From contig NC_010644.1 of assembly GCF_000020145.1 (NCBI RefSeq), positions 744,001 through 808,000 on the forward strand: a stretch of DNA of 64,000 nucleotides. Reading direction: 5' to 3'. The position numbers and the translations under genes were made by a program. Under the pieces are notes generated by a model. That model was not told the origin of the DNA and did no database searches. It worked only from the letters and a program-made list of their open reading frames with translations. Origin of the DNA: Elusimicrobium minutum Pei191. GTDB lineage: Bacteria > Elusimicrobiota > Elusimicrobia > Elusimicrobiales > Elusimicrobiaceae. Below, one piece after another: positions 24,957 through 33,114 of this stretch (position 1 is the first letter of the stretch; each line of letters starts with the position of its first letter).

Positions 24957-24986
24957 ATAATACAAAATATTAAGTTTTATATGCAA
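24957..24986 (-). promoter_or_regulatory. promoter of the lysA leader
   Basis: On the minus strand TTGCAT, 18 nt, then TATTAT. The expected start falls at the leader-peptide ATG. Confidence 0.6.
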
Positions 24987-25002
24987 TAAAAGTTTTAAGA
25001 GT

Positions 25003-25030
25003 TTGAAATATAACTAATAATATGTATAAT
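25003..25030 (+). promoter_or_regulatory. promoter of the nitroreductase gene
   Basis: TTGAAA, 16 nt, TATAAT on the plus strand, 19 nt before the ATG and followed by an AAGGAGAGG ribosome-binding site. It is divergent from the lysA leader promoter. Confidence 0.7.
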
Positions 25031-25049
25031 TTAAAAAAAGGAGAGGCTT

Positions 25050-25601
25050 ATGAATGAAATTATTAAAACCTTGCTTTCACGCAGAAGCGTAAGGGCTTAT
25101 AAAAATACACAAATTTCAGATGAAAAGTTACAAATGATTTTAGAAGCGGGCCGTTTTGCGCCCAGCGCAATGAACCTGCAGCCGTGGCATTTTTTGGTTA
25201 TTCAAAATAAAGCCGCTTTGGACGAATTTTCTAAAGACGTTAAAGATGTTATGATAGCGTCCGACTTTGAAAACGCTAAAAAAGAAGGCTTTAATTTCTT
25301 TTATAACGCGCCGACCGTAATTTTTATCTGCGGGGAGGAAACATCTTCTTTCGCGGAAATGGATTGCACTATGGCCGCGTCAAACATGATAACTGCCGCG
25401 ACTTTACTGGGGTTGCAAAGCTGTTTTATAGTTTCTTTCAAGGTTTTGTTTAAAACGCCTTATCATGAAAAATACGCGGTTAAATTTGGCCTTCCTAAAG
25501 GATATATGCCTATGTGCGCCGTTGTTTTGGGACACGCGGCAGATGGGGAAACGCTGAAAATACCGCATAAAAAAACAGAAATAGTTACTTTAATTAAATA
25601 G
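25050..25601 (+). CDS. nitroreductase-family flavoprotein
   Basis: The 183-residue protein begins LLSRRSVRAYKNTQIS and has GRFAPSAMNLQPWHFLV near residue 35, the FMN-binding start of the nitroreductase fold; the C-terminal VVLGHA segment is also typical. These enzymes reduce nitro compounds, quinones or flavins with NAD(P)H. Length matches the small subfamily. A consensus promoter and SD precede it. The natural substrate cannot be inferred. Confidence 0.92.
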   Translation: MNEIIKTLLSRRSVRAYKNTQISDEKLQMILEAGRFAPSAMNLQPWHFLVIQNKAALDEFSKDVKDVMIASDFENAKKEGFNFFYNAPTVIFICGEETSSFAEMDCTMAASNMITAATLLGLQSCFIVSFKVLFKTPYHEKYAVKFGLPKGYMPMCAVVLGHAADGETLKIPHKKTEIVTLIK

Positions 25602-25646
25602 TTTTAAAAATAAAAAATGCCCAAACCCAGTTAGAGCGTTTTTTTG

Positions 25647-25818
25647 TGAGAGTATGGAACATTCCCTGCGTAAGCCGGGGGATAAATAGTATCTTGATTT
25701 CACGGCCTCTCCGCAACAGCAAGGCGGAGGGGTCATTGTTTATTGTTGAGTGAAATCGCAAAGCGATGTTTTGAAAGAAAAGAAACCTCGGGCATGAGCC
25801 CTGAGAGTTTTATTTTTT
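25647..25818. repeat. structured intergenic repeat, copy 2
   Basis: It shares with 23325-23488 the order AGAGTAT, CTGCGTAAGCCGGGGGAT (identical), AGTATC or ATACTC, ACGGC, GGCGGAG, GAAATCGCAAAGCG, TTTTGAAA or CTTTGAAA, and a final CGGGCATGAGCC hairpin with a T run. Some stems of copy 1 are decayed here. It occupies most of the 375-bp gap after the nitroreductase gene; the remainder to 25976 holds an AT-rich stretch and a terminator. Confidence 0.65.
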
Positions 25819-25938
25819 GTAAATAAGGCTGCAGAGTTATAGTTCATTTCGCAGCTGTATATTTTTGTTTTATATTGCTTTACATTTCGGATTTAAATAA
25901 ACATTGTTTGCCAGTTAAGAAAAAAAATATTTAACAAA

Positions 25939-25966
25939 ATAAACCCCGCGCTAAGCGGGGTTTATT
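25939..25966. terminator. bidirectional terminator before the secreted GREG-repeat gene
   Basis: AAACCCCGC and GCGGGGTTT with a GCTA loop, flanked by A/T runs. Confidence 0.93.
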
Positions 25967-25976
25967 TGTTATTTGT

Positions 25977-26528
25977 TTATTGTATAGGCTGTCTTGAACC
26001 GAAATAAAGTTTATTAATTTCAGAATTTACTTTCTTTTTAGCTGTAGGTTTGCCTTCTTTTTCAAGCTTATTTTGTTCTTTTTTATAAGAAGATAAAAGG
26101 TTGAAGAAAGCTTCGCCGGCTGCCATTGCTTTTCCTTCACGTCCGCCAATAATTACTTGCGTATTTTTAGGGGTTTCTTTTTTAGGTTCGGCTTTTTTTT
26201 CTTCTTTTTTCTTCGCTTCTTCTTTTGCTGTCAAAAACGCGGCAAAACCTTCACCTGTTCTCATCATTGCGCCTTCTCTTCCATATATGAACGGTTCGGC
26301 GGCTTTTTGGGTTTTAACTTCTTGTTTCTGTTTTGCGGATTCTTTGTCAGCCGAGTTATCTTTCTTGGCTATTGGTTCAGACGGGGGAACCGCGTCTTTG
26401 CCTGTAATGAGGTTATATAAAGCGATACCCGCCTCTACTTTTTTCATTTCAGGGCCTCCATTCGCGGCTTGCGCGAACGCTGCGTTTGCTGCTAAACATA
26501 CTGCTGCAAATAAGACGATTTTTTTCAT
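25977..26528 (-). CDS. secreted low-complexity protein with GREG motifs
   Basis: The 183-residue product has a Sec signal peptide (residues 1-19, ending AFAQA). The mature part is Lys/Glu/Ala-rich with three related blocks: EAGIALYNLITG near 33, YGREGAMMRTGEGFAAFL near 86 and GGREGKAMAAGEAFFNLL near 131, separated by charged linkers likely to be helical. No family or function recognised. A conserved hairpin element lies upstream at 26609-26660. It stands alone between two terminators. Confidence 0.75.
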   Translation of the reverse strand: MKKIVLFAAVCLAANAAFAQAANGGPEMKKVEAGIALYNLITGKDAVPPSEPIAKKDNSADKESAKQKQEVKTQKAAEPFIYGREGAMMRTGEGFAAFLTAKEEAKKKEEKKAEPKKETPKNTQVIIGGREGKAMAAGEAFFNLLSSYKKEQNKLEKEGKPTAKKKVNSEINKLYFGSRQPIQ

Positions 26529-26608
26529 ATTCTTTCTTCTTCCACCTTGTGTGTGAATTTCTTTTTTATTTCCGACTAATTAAATTGTATGTAAATTGCA
26601 CTTTTCTC

Positions 26609-26660
26609 ACCAGGGTCTTTAGACCCACTTAAAAAGTAGGTCTTATATAGGACTTTTTTT
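26609..26660 (-). repeat. conserved upstream element, copy B
   Basis: On the minus strand: AAAAAGTCCTA, AAGACCTA, a 9-nt spacer, a TGGGTCT-AA-AGACCC hairpin and CTGGT. It has the same spacing as copy A at 2986-3035. Stem pairs differ as GGGTC/GACCC against GGGCC/GGCCC, a compensatory change. It lies about 80 nt upstream of the secreted-protein start at 26528. Confidence 0.6.
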
Positions 26661-26691
26661 ACAGTATAAAAATATGTTTTCAGAAGTAAAA

Positions 26692-26720
26692 GGGCGGGGC
26701 GCAAACCCCGCCCGTATTTT
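26692..26720 (-). terminator. terminator after the prohead-protease gene
   Basis: GGGCGGGG and CCCCGCCC form an 8-bp GC stem with a U-rich minus-strand tail. Confidence 0.9.
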
Positions 26721-27316
26721 TATTTATTTAAGGCCGTTAACCAGGCATCAATTTCCTCTTGCAATTTCAACTTTATATTTTTTTCATTTTCAGCCTCATC
26801 AATAGTTTTTTCGACCGCTTGGGCAAGGCTGTCAGGATCGGCGGGTACCGCCACTAAACTTATTTCATAAATTTCAGCGTAAGTTAAATGCGAAGGATTG
26901 TCATTATCCTCAAAATGAAATCTGCCCGCTATGCTTATACCCTTGGCGTGCCCTTCTTTATATATATGTCTTGCGTGGGCCACTATGGGATGACCTGAAG
27001 TTGAAAATACCGCTTTAAAATAAAGGCCTTTATCGTCTTCCCTTATATTTACAACCGATCCTGCTAAATGGTCTATCCTGTTAACGTGGTCAATTAATAA
27101 AACAGGATTTTTAGCAAAATGTTTTAACTCATATACATAATCTCTTTTTTTATGGTAAACGGTTGGAATATCGCCGTACCTGTCGGCCTTATTTTTTGTG
27201 TTCGCGTAACCCTGTATATAAACTAATCCTTGCGATGTCTCCGTTATTTTTACTTCACTTATCGGAAGTATTTTTACCGCCGGCAAAACTTTTGTTCCTT
27301 TAATAATATGTTTCAT
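26720..27316 (-). CDS. HK97-family prohead protease (peptidase S78)
   Basis: The 198-residue protein matches the capsid maturation protease of HK97-like phages: VYIQGYANTKNKADRYGD near residue 32 recalls the G-x-a-s...D..GD opening; LLIDHVNRIDHLAG near 73 holds the catalytic His; GHAKGISIAGRF near 123 holds the catalytic Ser; EISLVAVPADPDS near 151 is the hallmark end. It follows the portal gene by 1 nt, the normal phage order, but no major capsid gene follows; a terminator does. Confidence 0.9.
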   Translation of the reverse strand: MKHIIKGTKVLPAVKILPISEVKITETSQGLVYIQGYANTKNKADRYGDIPTVYHKKRDYVYELKHFAKNPVLLIDHVNRIDHLAGSVVNIREDDKGLYFKAVFSTSGHPIVAHARHIYKEGHAKGISIAGRFHFEDNDNPSHLTYAEIYEISLVAVPADPDSLAQAVEKTIDEAENEKNIKLKLQEEIDAWLTALNK

Positions 27317-27317
27317 T

Positions 27318-28517
27318 TTAAAATTTCCTCTTTGCTTTTTTTACAGTGCTTACGCTAAACGGCAAGCCTAACGCGTTAATAACCTCATCACGCCCAAAAC
27401 CCATATCCAAATATAATTTAGCCGCCTGGGCGCGTTGCACTTCGTCGTCTTTTAATACCGATACCGCGCTTATATCAGGCGTTAAATATAATTCGCGTGA
27501 GGAATCAAAATCAGGCAGTAAAAATTCCGTTAAAGATTCAAGTATTAAAGTAAGTTTAGGCAGTACGCAGGTCTGGTAAAAAATACGCTGTTGTTCGCGC
27601 GTGTTAAACTGAGGGGCGTGGTCAAAAATTCCTACAAGCGCGGGAGGAACATGAAACACGGAAAGTATTGTTTCCCTATTGATTTTAACGCCGCTTATAA
27701 AATCCATATCTTTTTGGCTCATTCCTATAGACTGCCACTTTAAACCGCCTTCTAATAAAGCTACTTTATGCGCTTTAGCGGCGGAAGTATATTTGTCGTT
27801 CCACGCTTTGCTTATGCGTGTTCTGGTAGCGTCGTCTAATTTATTTTCGGTTGAAAGTATACCCGATATTGTGGCGGAATTATCAAAAAAAGCTCTGTTA
27901 TAATTTTCGGCTGATTCTATAGCGTCGGCCGCTCCTCTTGCTGCCGCCAAAGGCGACAATCCGTAAAAAAAATCAAAAGGGTTAAAATATTTTATATGAA
28001 TAATATCCTTAGCCCTGTAATAAGCGGTTTTGGAGCCTACTCTGTATTTATACCCTTGTACAGGTTCGGCCGCCATGGTACCGGGTACAACCTCAACCAA
28101 ATGGCTTAAAAGAGGAAACAGCTCCACGGGGGAACCGTCCGAGCGTAAAGAGTCTTTTAATATATAAGCGTTGCCCGTAAGTTCAAGGCTAGCCGTTATC
28201 CATTGTCTTAACTGGCGCCCCGTCATAAGAGGGTTTGGTTTATACATAAGTTCAAGAACAGGATGTTTTGTTATTATTTCCCCTTTAGCGTTTTTTAAAA
28301 GAAATTCAGTGGAGGATACTGTTTCAGCTATTACCGATACTGTTGAGTATATCCAAGGCTTATCGGCGTAAGCTTCTACGTAAGGAGCGTAGTTCCGTCC
28401 CGAAGGAGAAGGCAGGCGGCTGTATTTACCGGTAAGTTCAAATACCGTAGGCGCCGTGAAAGATTTTTCGTCTTTATCACGGGTTAATTGTTTTACTATT
28501 TTTTGTATTATATTCAT
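27318..28517 (-). CDS. HK97-family phage portal protein
   Basis: The 399-residue protein matches HK97-type portal proteins, the dodecameric ring through which DNA enters the capsid. Features: WIYSTVSVIAETVSS near residue 54, HPVLELMYKPNP near 84, LTGNAYIL near 112, FFYGLSPLAAARGA near 183 and SVFHVPPALVGIFDH near 288. Full family length is kept, with no frameshift. No terminase, capsid, head-tail or tail gene is nearby. A terminator-like hairpin lies just upstream and no clear SD precedes ATG. Confidence 0.92.
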   Translation of the reverse strand: MNIIQKIVKQLTRDKDEKSFTAPTVFELTGKYSRLPSPSGRNYAPYVEAYADKPWIYSTVSVIAETVSSTEFLLKNAKGEIITKHPVLELMYKPNPLMTGRQLRQWITASLELTGNAYILKDSLRSDGSPVELFPLLSHLVEVVPGTMAAEPVQGYKYRVGSKTAYYRAKDIIHIKYFNPFDFFYGLSPLAAARGAADAIESAENYNRAFFDNSATISGILSTENKLDDATRTRISKAWNDKYTSAAKAHKVALLEGGLKWQSIGMSQKDMDFISGVKINRETILSVFHVPPALVGIFDHAPQFNTREQQRIFYQTCVLPKLTLILESLTEFLLPDFDSSRELYLTPDISAVSVLKDDEVQRAQAAKLYLDMGFGRDEVINALGLPFSVSTVKKAKRKF

Positions 28518-28544
28518 TTTTTTGTGTGTAACCGTGGCGGGCGC

Positions 28545-28589
28545 AAAAAAAGAGACCTGCCGCAGTTTTTTGTTCTGCTGACGGATCTC
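28545..28589 (-). terminator. terminator-like hairpin upstream of the portal gene
   Basis: On the minus strand GAGATCCGTCAGCAG pairs imperfectly with CTGCGGCAGGTCTC around a 9-nt A-rich loop, followed by seven T. It lies 28 nt before the portal ATG, so it either ends an upstream transcript or acts as an attenuator. Confidence 0.65.
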
Positions 28590-28714
28590 CTTGTTATTTA
28601 ATAGCAGTTTTAAAGGATGTTTGTCAACAGATTAGAACTTGAAAAGAATGCGTAATATCTTATAATATATATGATATTCATATGTAATAGCGGATTTATA
28701 ATACTGGGGTAAAT

Positions 28715-30064
28715 ATGGCAAATATTTTTAAGACACCAAAAAAAACAAGAGGCCCTTTAATTAAGGATAAAAGAAATATTATCGGCGCAATAGTAATACT
28801 ATTACTGCTGCTCCTTCTTTTTACTACGGTGCCTGTAGCCAAAATTCCTTTGGTAAGAAACTTTTTTGAACTTATAGGTTTTAATGACGCCGTAAACAAC
28901 GGCTATACTTTAGCCGGTATCGTGGGAAGGGGCACGGCTAAAACATTAGGTTTTGAAAATGCTTGGTATAATGACAGCGCGCTGGCTCGCTCAATGAGTT
29001 CTTTATCCCCGTTAGATCTTGACGAGTTTAAACAATCACGTCTTTTAGACGCGCAGCGCCTGCGTGACGAGGCCAGAAGAAGGGGTGAAGAAGCCCTTGC
29101 AATAAAAGGAGTTGCCAGAGACCGTGAAGGAAGGATAACCGCGTCCGATTATAATATTGACGGCAGCCGTTTTAAATCAGGCCAAGAGGGGTTTGATGAA
29201 AATAATTTTGACATACCTTTATACAGCGATCCTTTGGGAGATGATCCTGTAAGCGGGTTCGCAAGGCCTATAGGGGGAAGTAAGTTTGCCCAAAATCCGC
29301 CTTATCCCGCTGACATGGTTGGCTTTATGGGAGATAAACTGGGTATGGCTAATAAAGGAAAATTAGGTCAGTTTGTGGACCCGAAAGGAAAATACAGACG
29401 CGGACGCGCATCGATAGGTGATCTCGGTAATTTTGGGGACGACCCTTTTGGACAGTCCGGTACGGCCTGGGTTTTTAGCCGCGCGGGGGACAGAACAAAA
29501 CTAAGCGAAACAAAAAAAGCCCTTGCCGACGCCGCTTTTGACGGAAGTATGGCGCCTGACGACGTTATTTTAAAAGAGGCGGAAAAAGGCGGCGTTACCG
29601 AAGTCAGCGGAGAGAGCGATCCCTCTACATTTTTAGATAACCAAAAACTGATAAACTCCTGCAGAGAAGCAAGACTTCACTATAATCCATTTGTTAAACA
29701 GGCAAGAGATAATATGAATGACATTATGAAAAACCTTAAAAACTCTAACCCGACATGTAAAAAGAAACTTAAATTATCAGGTTGGAAATGTTATTCCTCA
29801 AATATCTCCGGTTGGGTGTCAAAAACCTCGGATTTGATGAGCGAGTGTAACAGCTATAACGGATATCAGCAGGCTATAGCATCAGCTTGCAAGCTTTCCA
29901 CAAAACAAGGCGATTGCAGTAAAATTGTAAAAGCGGCCGAGCTTTCCAAATGCGGAGGAGCGTTTATTCATCTGCACGGCTGCAAAAGCCCCAGGGGAGA
30001 TGTTAACGCAGTTACGTCGGCTATTAATAATAAGGGCGGCTTAACTGAATTGGGTTTTAGATAA
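28715..30064 (+). CDS. membrane-anchored protein of unknown function
   Basis: The 449-residue product has a basic N-terminus and one membrane helix (about residues 23-42); the rest is probably periplasmic. Residues 95-290 are charged, Gly/Asp-rich and look disordered (for example LDAQRLRDEARRRGEEA near 111). The C-terminal 140 residues contain nine Cys (CREARLHYNPF near 320, then pairs to 435) and look like a folded disulfide-linked domain. The next gene, a secreted TPR protein, follows after 27 nt on the same strand and may be a partner. No family recognised. Confidence 0.75.
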   Translation: MANIFKTPKKTRGPLIKDKRNIIGAIVILLLLLLLFTTVPVAKIPLVRNFFELIGFNDAVNNGYTLAGIVGRGTAKTLGFENAWYNDSALARSMSSLSPLDLDEFKQSRLLDAQRLRDEARRRGEEALAIKGVARDREGRITASDYNIDGSRFKSGQEGFDENNFDIPLYSDPLGDDPVSGFARPIGGSKFAQNPPYPADMVGFMGDKLGMANKGKLGQFVDPKGKYRRGRASIGDLGNFGDDPFGQSGTAWVFSRAGDRTKLSETKKALADAAFDGSMAPDDVILKEAEKGGVTEVSGESDPSTFLDNQKLINSCREARLHYNPFVKQARDNMNDIMKNLKNSNPTCKKKLKLSGWKCYSSNISGWVSKTSDLMSECNSYNGYQQAIASACKLSTKQGDCSKIVKAAELSKCGGAFIHLHGCKSPRGDVNAVTSAINNKGGLTELGFR

Positions 30065-30091
30065 ACGGCAATATCTTTTTCGGGGTTATGG

Positions 30092-31783
30092 ATGTTAAAA
30101 AAAACTTTTACTTTTATTTTCCTTTGTCTTTTTTGCGTGTGTTGCTTTGGGCAAAACCTTATAGGCCGCAAAAAAGAACTTAACCCCGACTACTCCAAAT
30201 CAGTTTGGGATAATGTTATGGAAACCCAGTCTCTTAACGACGTACGCAAAGGGTTCTATTTCATGTCCGTGGCAAAATATGAGGACGCGGTTACCGCGTT
30301 TGCAAAAGCTGTAGTAAAAAACCCCAAAGAAGCAAATTATTATCTTTTTTTAGGCCGAGCGCTTTATTGGTCCGGTAAAGTAGATTCCGCTATGGCTGAG
30401 TTTCGCACCGCTATGGAAATCAACCCTAAAAATGGCGATGCTTACCAGCTTTTAGGTATAGGTTACGGCTGGAAAGGCGATATCAGGCAAGCCCAAAAGA
30501 ATTTTGAGAAAGCGGAAAGACTTATGCCAAACAGGCCTGACGTAAAAATGAATTTAAGTTCCGTTTACGCAAGCCAAAACAAATTGGAGCTGGCGCTTGA
30601 TTATATAAGAATGGCGGTGGCGTTGTCGCCGAAAGATCCGCTTCTTTACCACCAGTTAGGGCTTATAAGCGAAATGCTTGGGCGGGACTCCTCAGCTGAA
30701 GAGGCTTTTAAAACCTCAATTAAACTCTATCCCCGCTACGAGGATTCCATGCTGGCTCTGGCAGCTACTTATGAAAAGCGAAATGATGATAAAGACGCTT
30801 TGTCTTACTATAAAAAAGCCTTAAAAATTAAACCTGAGGATTATGTGGCAAGGCTGCGTTACGCTAATTTACTTTTCACGTCGGCTTTTGAAAAAGAAGC
30901 AAAAGAAGTTGTTGAGAAAGCTTTTTCAATCAGTTCACGCGAAGGCAAAGGTCTTGCGTTTAATGTTTCCTACAGCGCGGTGCAGAACCAAACTGCCCAA
31001 TCCTCTTTTCCTCCCGAGCTTTCCGCTTTAAAAAAAGTGCTTGAAGAAACTGATTTGGCAGATGATATTATTGTTGACGCGGAGGTAAACTATTCTTTAC
31101 CGCACGAATTTAAAGAAGCAAAAGAAAAAAGCCTTCTTGAACGTGAAATGCTGCGCGCTTTGGAGCAATCCCGCGCCGCCGCTGCCGGTTCCCAGACGTT
31201 CCGCCGCAGTTTTATTATAAACGGCGCTAATAAAGAAGAGCGTAATATACAGATAGAAACTATTATAAACACCCTTAGCGAGGCGCTTCAAAACTCGCCT
31301 GAAAATACACAGTCAAAACTAAATGTAAAAACTGAAAACGCAAAAAAAACCGTGCCTGTGGAAGGAACAGGGGGGAACAGTTCCCAAAAAACCGCTTATG
31401 ACCCTAGAAATGTAGGTAATGACATGGGGCTTTGGGTAGCGGGTAAAAGCTGGGTTCGTTTTGTAGCCGAAACTTTGCCTGATATAGAAAACCGTATTTT
31501 TGATAAGGAACAGCAAAAGATGGAGCCGGATTCTTTTGATAATGTTTTAATGGGGTTGGCCTATCTTACTTTAGGTAAAGGAAATGAGGCGTTAAATTAT
31601 TTTGACGACGCCTTGAAAACAGAGCCCGCAAATGAACTTGCTCTTTTAGGCAAAGGAACCGCATGGATAGTTTTAGGACGTGAAGACAATGCGCAAAATA
31701 TATATAGGCAAGTTTTGGAAATTAACCCTAAAAACAAAACGGCTAAAAAAAATCTTACATTTTTAGAAAAAAGAGGAGCCTGA
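30092..31783 (+). CDS. secreted TPR-repeat protein
   Basis: The 563-residue protein has a signal peptide (residues 1-20, ending CFG; the Cys residues make a lipoprotein possible). At least six TPR units follow from about residue 48 (YFMSVAKYEDAVTAFAKAVV, LFLGRALYWSGKVDSAM, LLGIGYGWKGDIRQAQ), and two more lie near the C-terminus (GLAYLTLGKGNEALNYF, GTAWIVLGREDNAQN). A low-complexity linker separates the blocks. TPRs mediate protein contacts. It overlaps rsmA by 1 nt (TGATG), so the genes are co-translated. Confidence 0.85.
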   Translation: MLKKTFTFIFLCLFCVCCFGQNLIGRKKELNPDYSKSVWDNVMETQSLNDVRKGFYFMSVAKYEDAVTAFAKAVVKNPKEANYYLFLGRALYWSGKVDSAMAEFRTAMEINPKNGDAYQLLGIGYGWKGDIRQAQKNFEKAERLMPNRPDVKMNLSSVYASQNKLELALDYIRMAVALSPKDPLLYHQLGLISEMLGRDSSAEEAFKTSIKLYPRYEDSMLALAATYEKRNDDKDALSYYKKALKIKPEDYVARLRYANLLFTSAFEKEAKEVVEKAFSISSREGKGLAFNVSYSAVQNQTAQSSFPPELSALKKVLEETDLADDIIVDAEVNYSLPHEFKEAKEKSLLEREMLRALEQSRAAAAGSQTFRRSFIINGANKEERNIQIETIINTLSEALQNSPENTQSKLNVKTENAKKTVPVEGTGGNSSQKTAYDPRNVGNDMGLWVAGKSWVRFVAETLPDIENRIFDKEQQKMEPDSFDNVLMGLAYLTLGKGNEALNYFDDALKTEPANELALLGKGTAWIVLGREDNAQNIYRQVLEINPKNKTAKKNLTFLEKRGA

Positions 31784-32568
31784 TGCAAAAGTACGGACAG
31801 CATTTTTTAGTTAATGAGGGGGTTATTGATAAAATTGTTAATGCCGTTGTTGACGCGCGGGCAAGGCACCCGAAGGCGCGAATAATTGAAATAGGCCCCG
31901 GCAAAGGCGCTTTGACGCTGCGTTTGTTGGATAAAGGAATAAAGGATTTAAAGTTAATCGAAATAGACCCTATAATGGTGGACCACTTGCGCGGCGTTTT
32001 GCCTTCCGGCGTTGAAATAATACAAAGCGATTTTTTAGACACTGATTTATCTTTACTCTCTGAAAACGGCGTTATTTTTGTAAGTAATCTGCCTTATATA
32101 AACGCGGCGGAGATATTAAATAAAGTGCTTAATTATAAAAATTTTCTTTCAGCCGTTTTTATGTTCCAGCGCGAGCAAGCCCAAAGGATAAAAGCCGGGG
32201 AAGGCGACACTTTTTACTCCCCTATAAGTTTAACAAGCCAGATAGCGGCGGATATAAAAAGTTTATGCCGGGTAAGCCCCGGTAGTTTTAACCCGCCGCC
32301 TAAGGTGGAAAGCGAAGTTCTTTGTTTTGAAAGAAATATAAAAATACAGGAAGATTTGCTTAATGGTTTTACTCTTGCCGTTCAAGCCGCTTTTGCTTAT
32401 AAACGTAAGAATGTTTTAAATTCAATATCCGAATATTTTAAAAAAGATAAAAAAGAAATTTTCAGTTTATTGGAAAGTTCGAAAATTAGTCCAAACTGCA
32501 GAGCTCAAAATTTAACTCAAACAGATTATAAAGTTCTTGCGGGTAATATAAAAAAAATGCTTAACTAA
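31783..32568 (+). CDS. rsmA: 16S rRNA (adenine1518/1519-N6)-dimethyltransferase
   Basis: The 261-residue enzyme dimethylates two adjacent adenines in the 3' hairpin of 16S rRNA. It begins KYGQHFLVNEGVIDKIV, has the AdoMet motif IEIGPGKGALTLRL near residue 29, and catalytic SNLPY near 100. The C-terminal FKRNV-type helix is present as YKRKNVLNSI. Length is normal. Coupling to the upstream TPR gene is unusual. Confidence 0.96.
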   Translation: MQKYGQHFLVNEGVIDKIVNAVVDARARHPKARIIEIGPGKGALTLRLLDKGIKDLKLIEIDPIMVDHLRGVLPSGVEIIQSDFLDTDLSLLSENGVIFVSNLPYINAAEILNKVLNYKNFLSAVFMFQREQAQRIKAGEGDTFYSPISLTSQIAADIKSLCRVSPGSFNPPPKVESEVLCFERNIKIQEDLLNGFTLAVQAAFAYKRKNVLNSISEYFKKDKKEIFSLLESSKISPNCRAQNLTQTDYKVLAGNIKKMLN

Positions 32569-32594
32569 AGTATGTTCTTATAAAGGAAATTAAT

Positions 32595-33098
32595 ATGAAA
32601 AAGGGTAAAATAGGTAAAATTGAAATAATAGCGATAATATTAACGGTAGCAGTAACGTTTAAATTGTCAATGCCGGGAATAATTAGAATTATTGAAATTC
32701 AAAACGCTAAAAAAGCTTTAGCTAATATTAATATTATTTTAGACGCACAAAAACTTCAGCTTGATAATTACGGTACCTATGCTAATAGTTTTAAAAACCT
32801 TAAAATTGATATTCCTGTTTTGGAAAACCCCGGAAATAATAATAAATGTAATCATCCGAATTGCCTTCATTCGGGCAAATATTCATATTCATATGATAAC
32901 AAACAAAATCTCATAGCGCAAAGAGAACGCTCAAAAATGGATTTGGCTAATTACTTTTTTGAATGTAAAATAGACCGCTCCAAACCGATTTATTGTATAG
33001 CTTCTAATGAAAACGCCGCCAATATTTGTGATAAACTGGGCGGTAATTATATGTATTCCGACCCGAAAACAAATGAAATAATTTTTTCTATAAAATAA
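32595..33098 (+). CDS. divergent pilin-like protein with altered prepilin motif
   Basis: The 167-residue product starts MKKGKIGKIEIIAIILTVAV, a basic leader then a hydrophobic helix, but lacks G-FTLIE: after Gly7 comes KIE, so the Glu is at +3, or at +6 after Gly4. The rest follows the local pilin pattern: a helix with LANINIILDAQKLQLDNYGTY near 42, and Cys residues in a C-terminal segment with DKLGGNY like CKALGG in the pilin at 739. AAGGAA lies before ATG. It follows rsmA by 26 nt. Probably a decayed or specialised pseudopilin; processing is uncertain. Confidence 0.7.
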   Translation: MKKGKIGKIEIIAIILTVAVTFKLSMPGIIRIIEIQNAKKALANINIILDAQKLQLDNYGTYANSFKNLKIDIPVLENPGNNNKCNHPNCLHSGKYSYSYDNKQNLIAQRERSKMDLANYFFECKIDRSKPIYCIASNENAANICDKLGGNYMYSDPKTNEIIFSIK

Positions 33099-33114
33099 TT
33101 CTACAAACATGAAA

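Noticed and set aside
24820-25000. Lysine (L-box) riboswitch upstream of lysA
   Set aside because: The leader is only about 170 nt with a single terminator and antiterminator; the multi-helix L-box core is not visible.
26101-26556. Plus-strand frame opposite the GREG-repeat secreted protein
   Set aside because: It is Phe/Ser-rich antisense of Lys/Glu codons; the minus-strand gene has a signal peptide and terminator.
28545-28589. T-box or tRNA-derived attachment site before the portal gene
   Set aside because: No T-box sequence AGGGTGG or tRNA 3' end is present; it is best read as a terminator-like hairpin.
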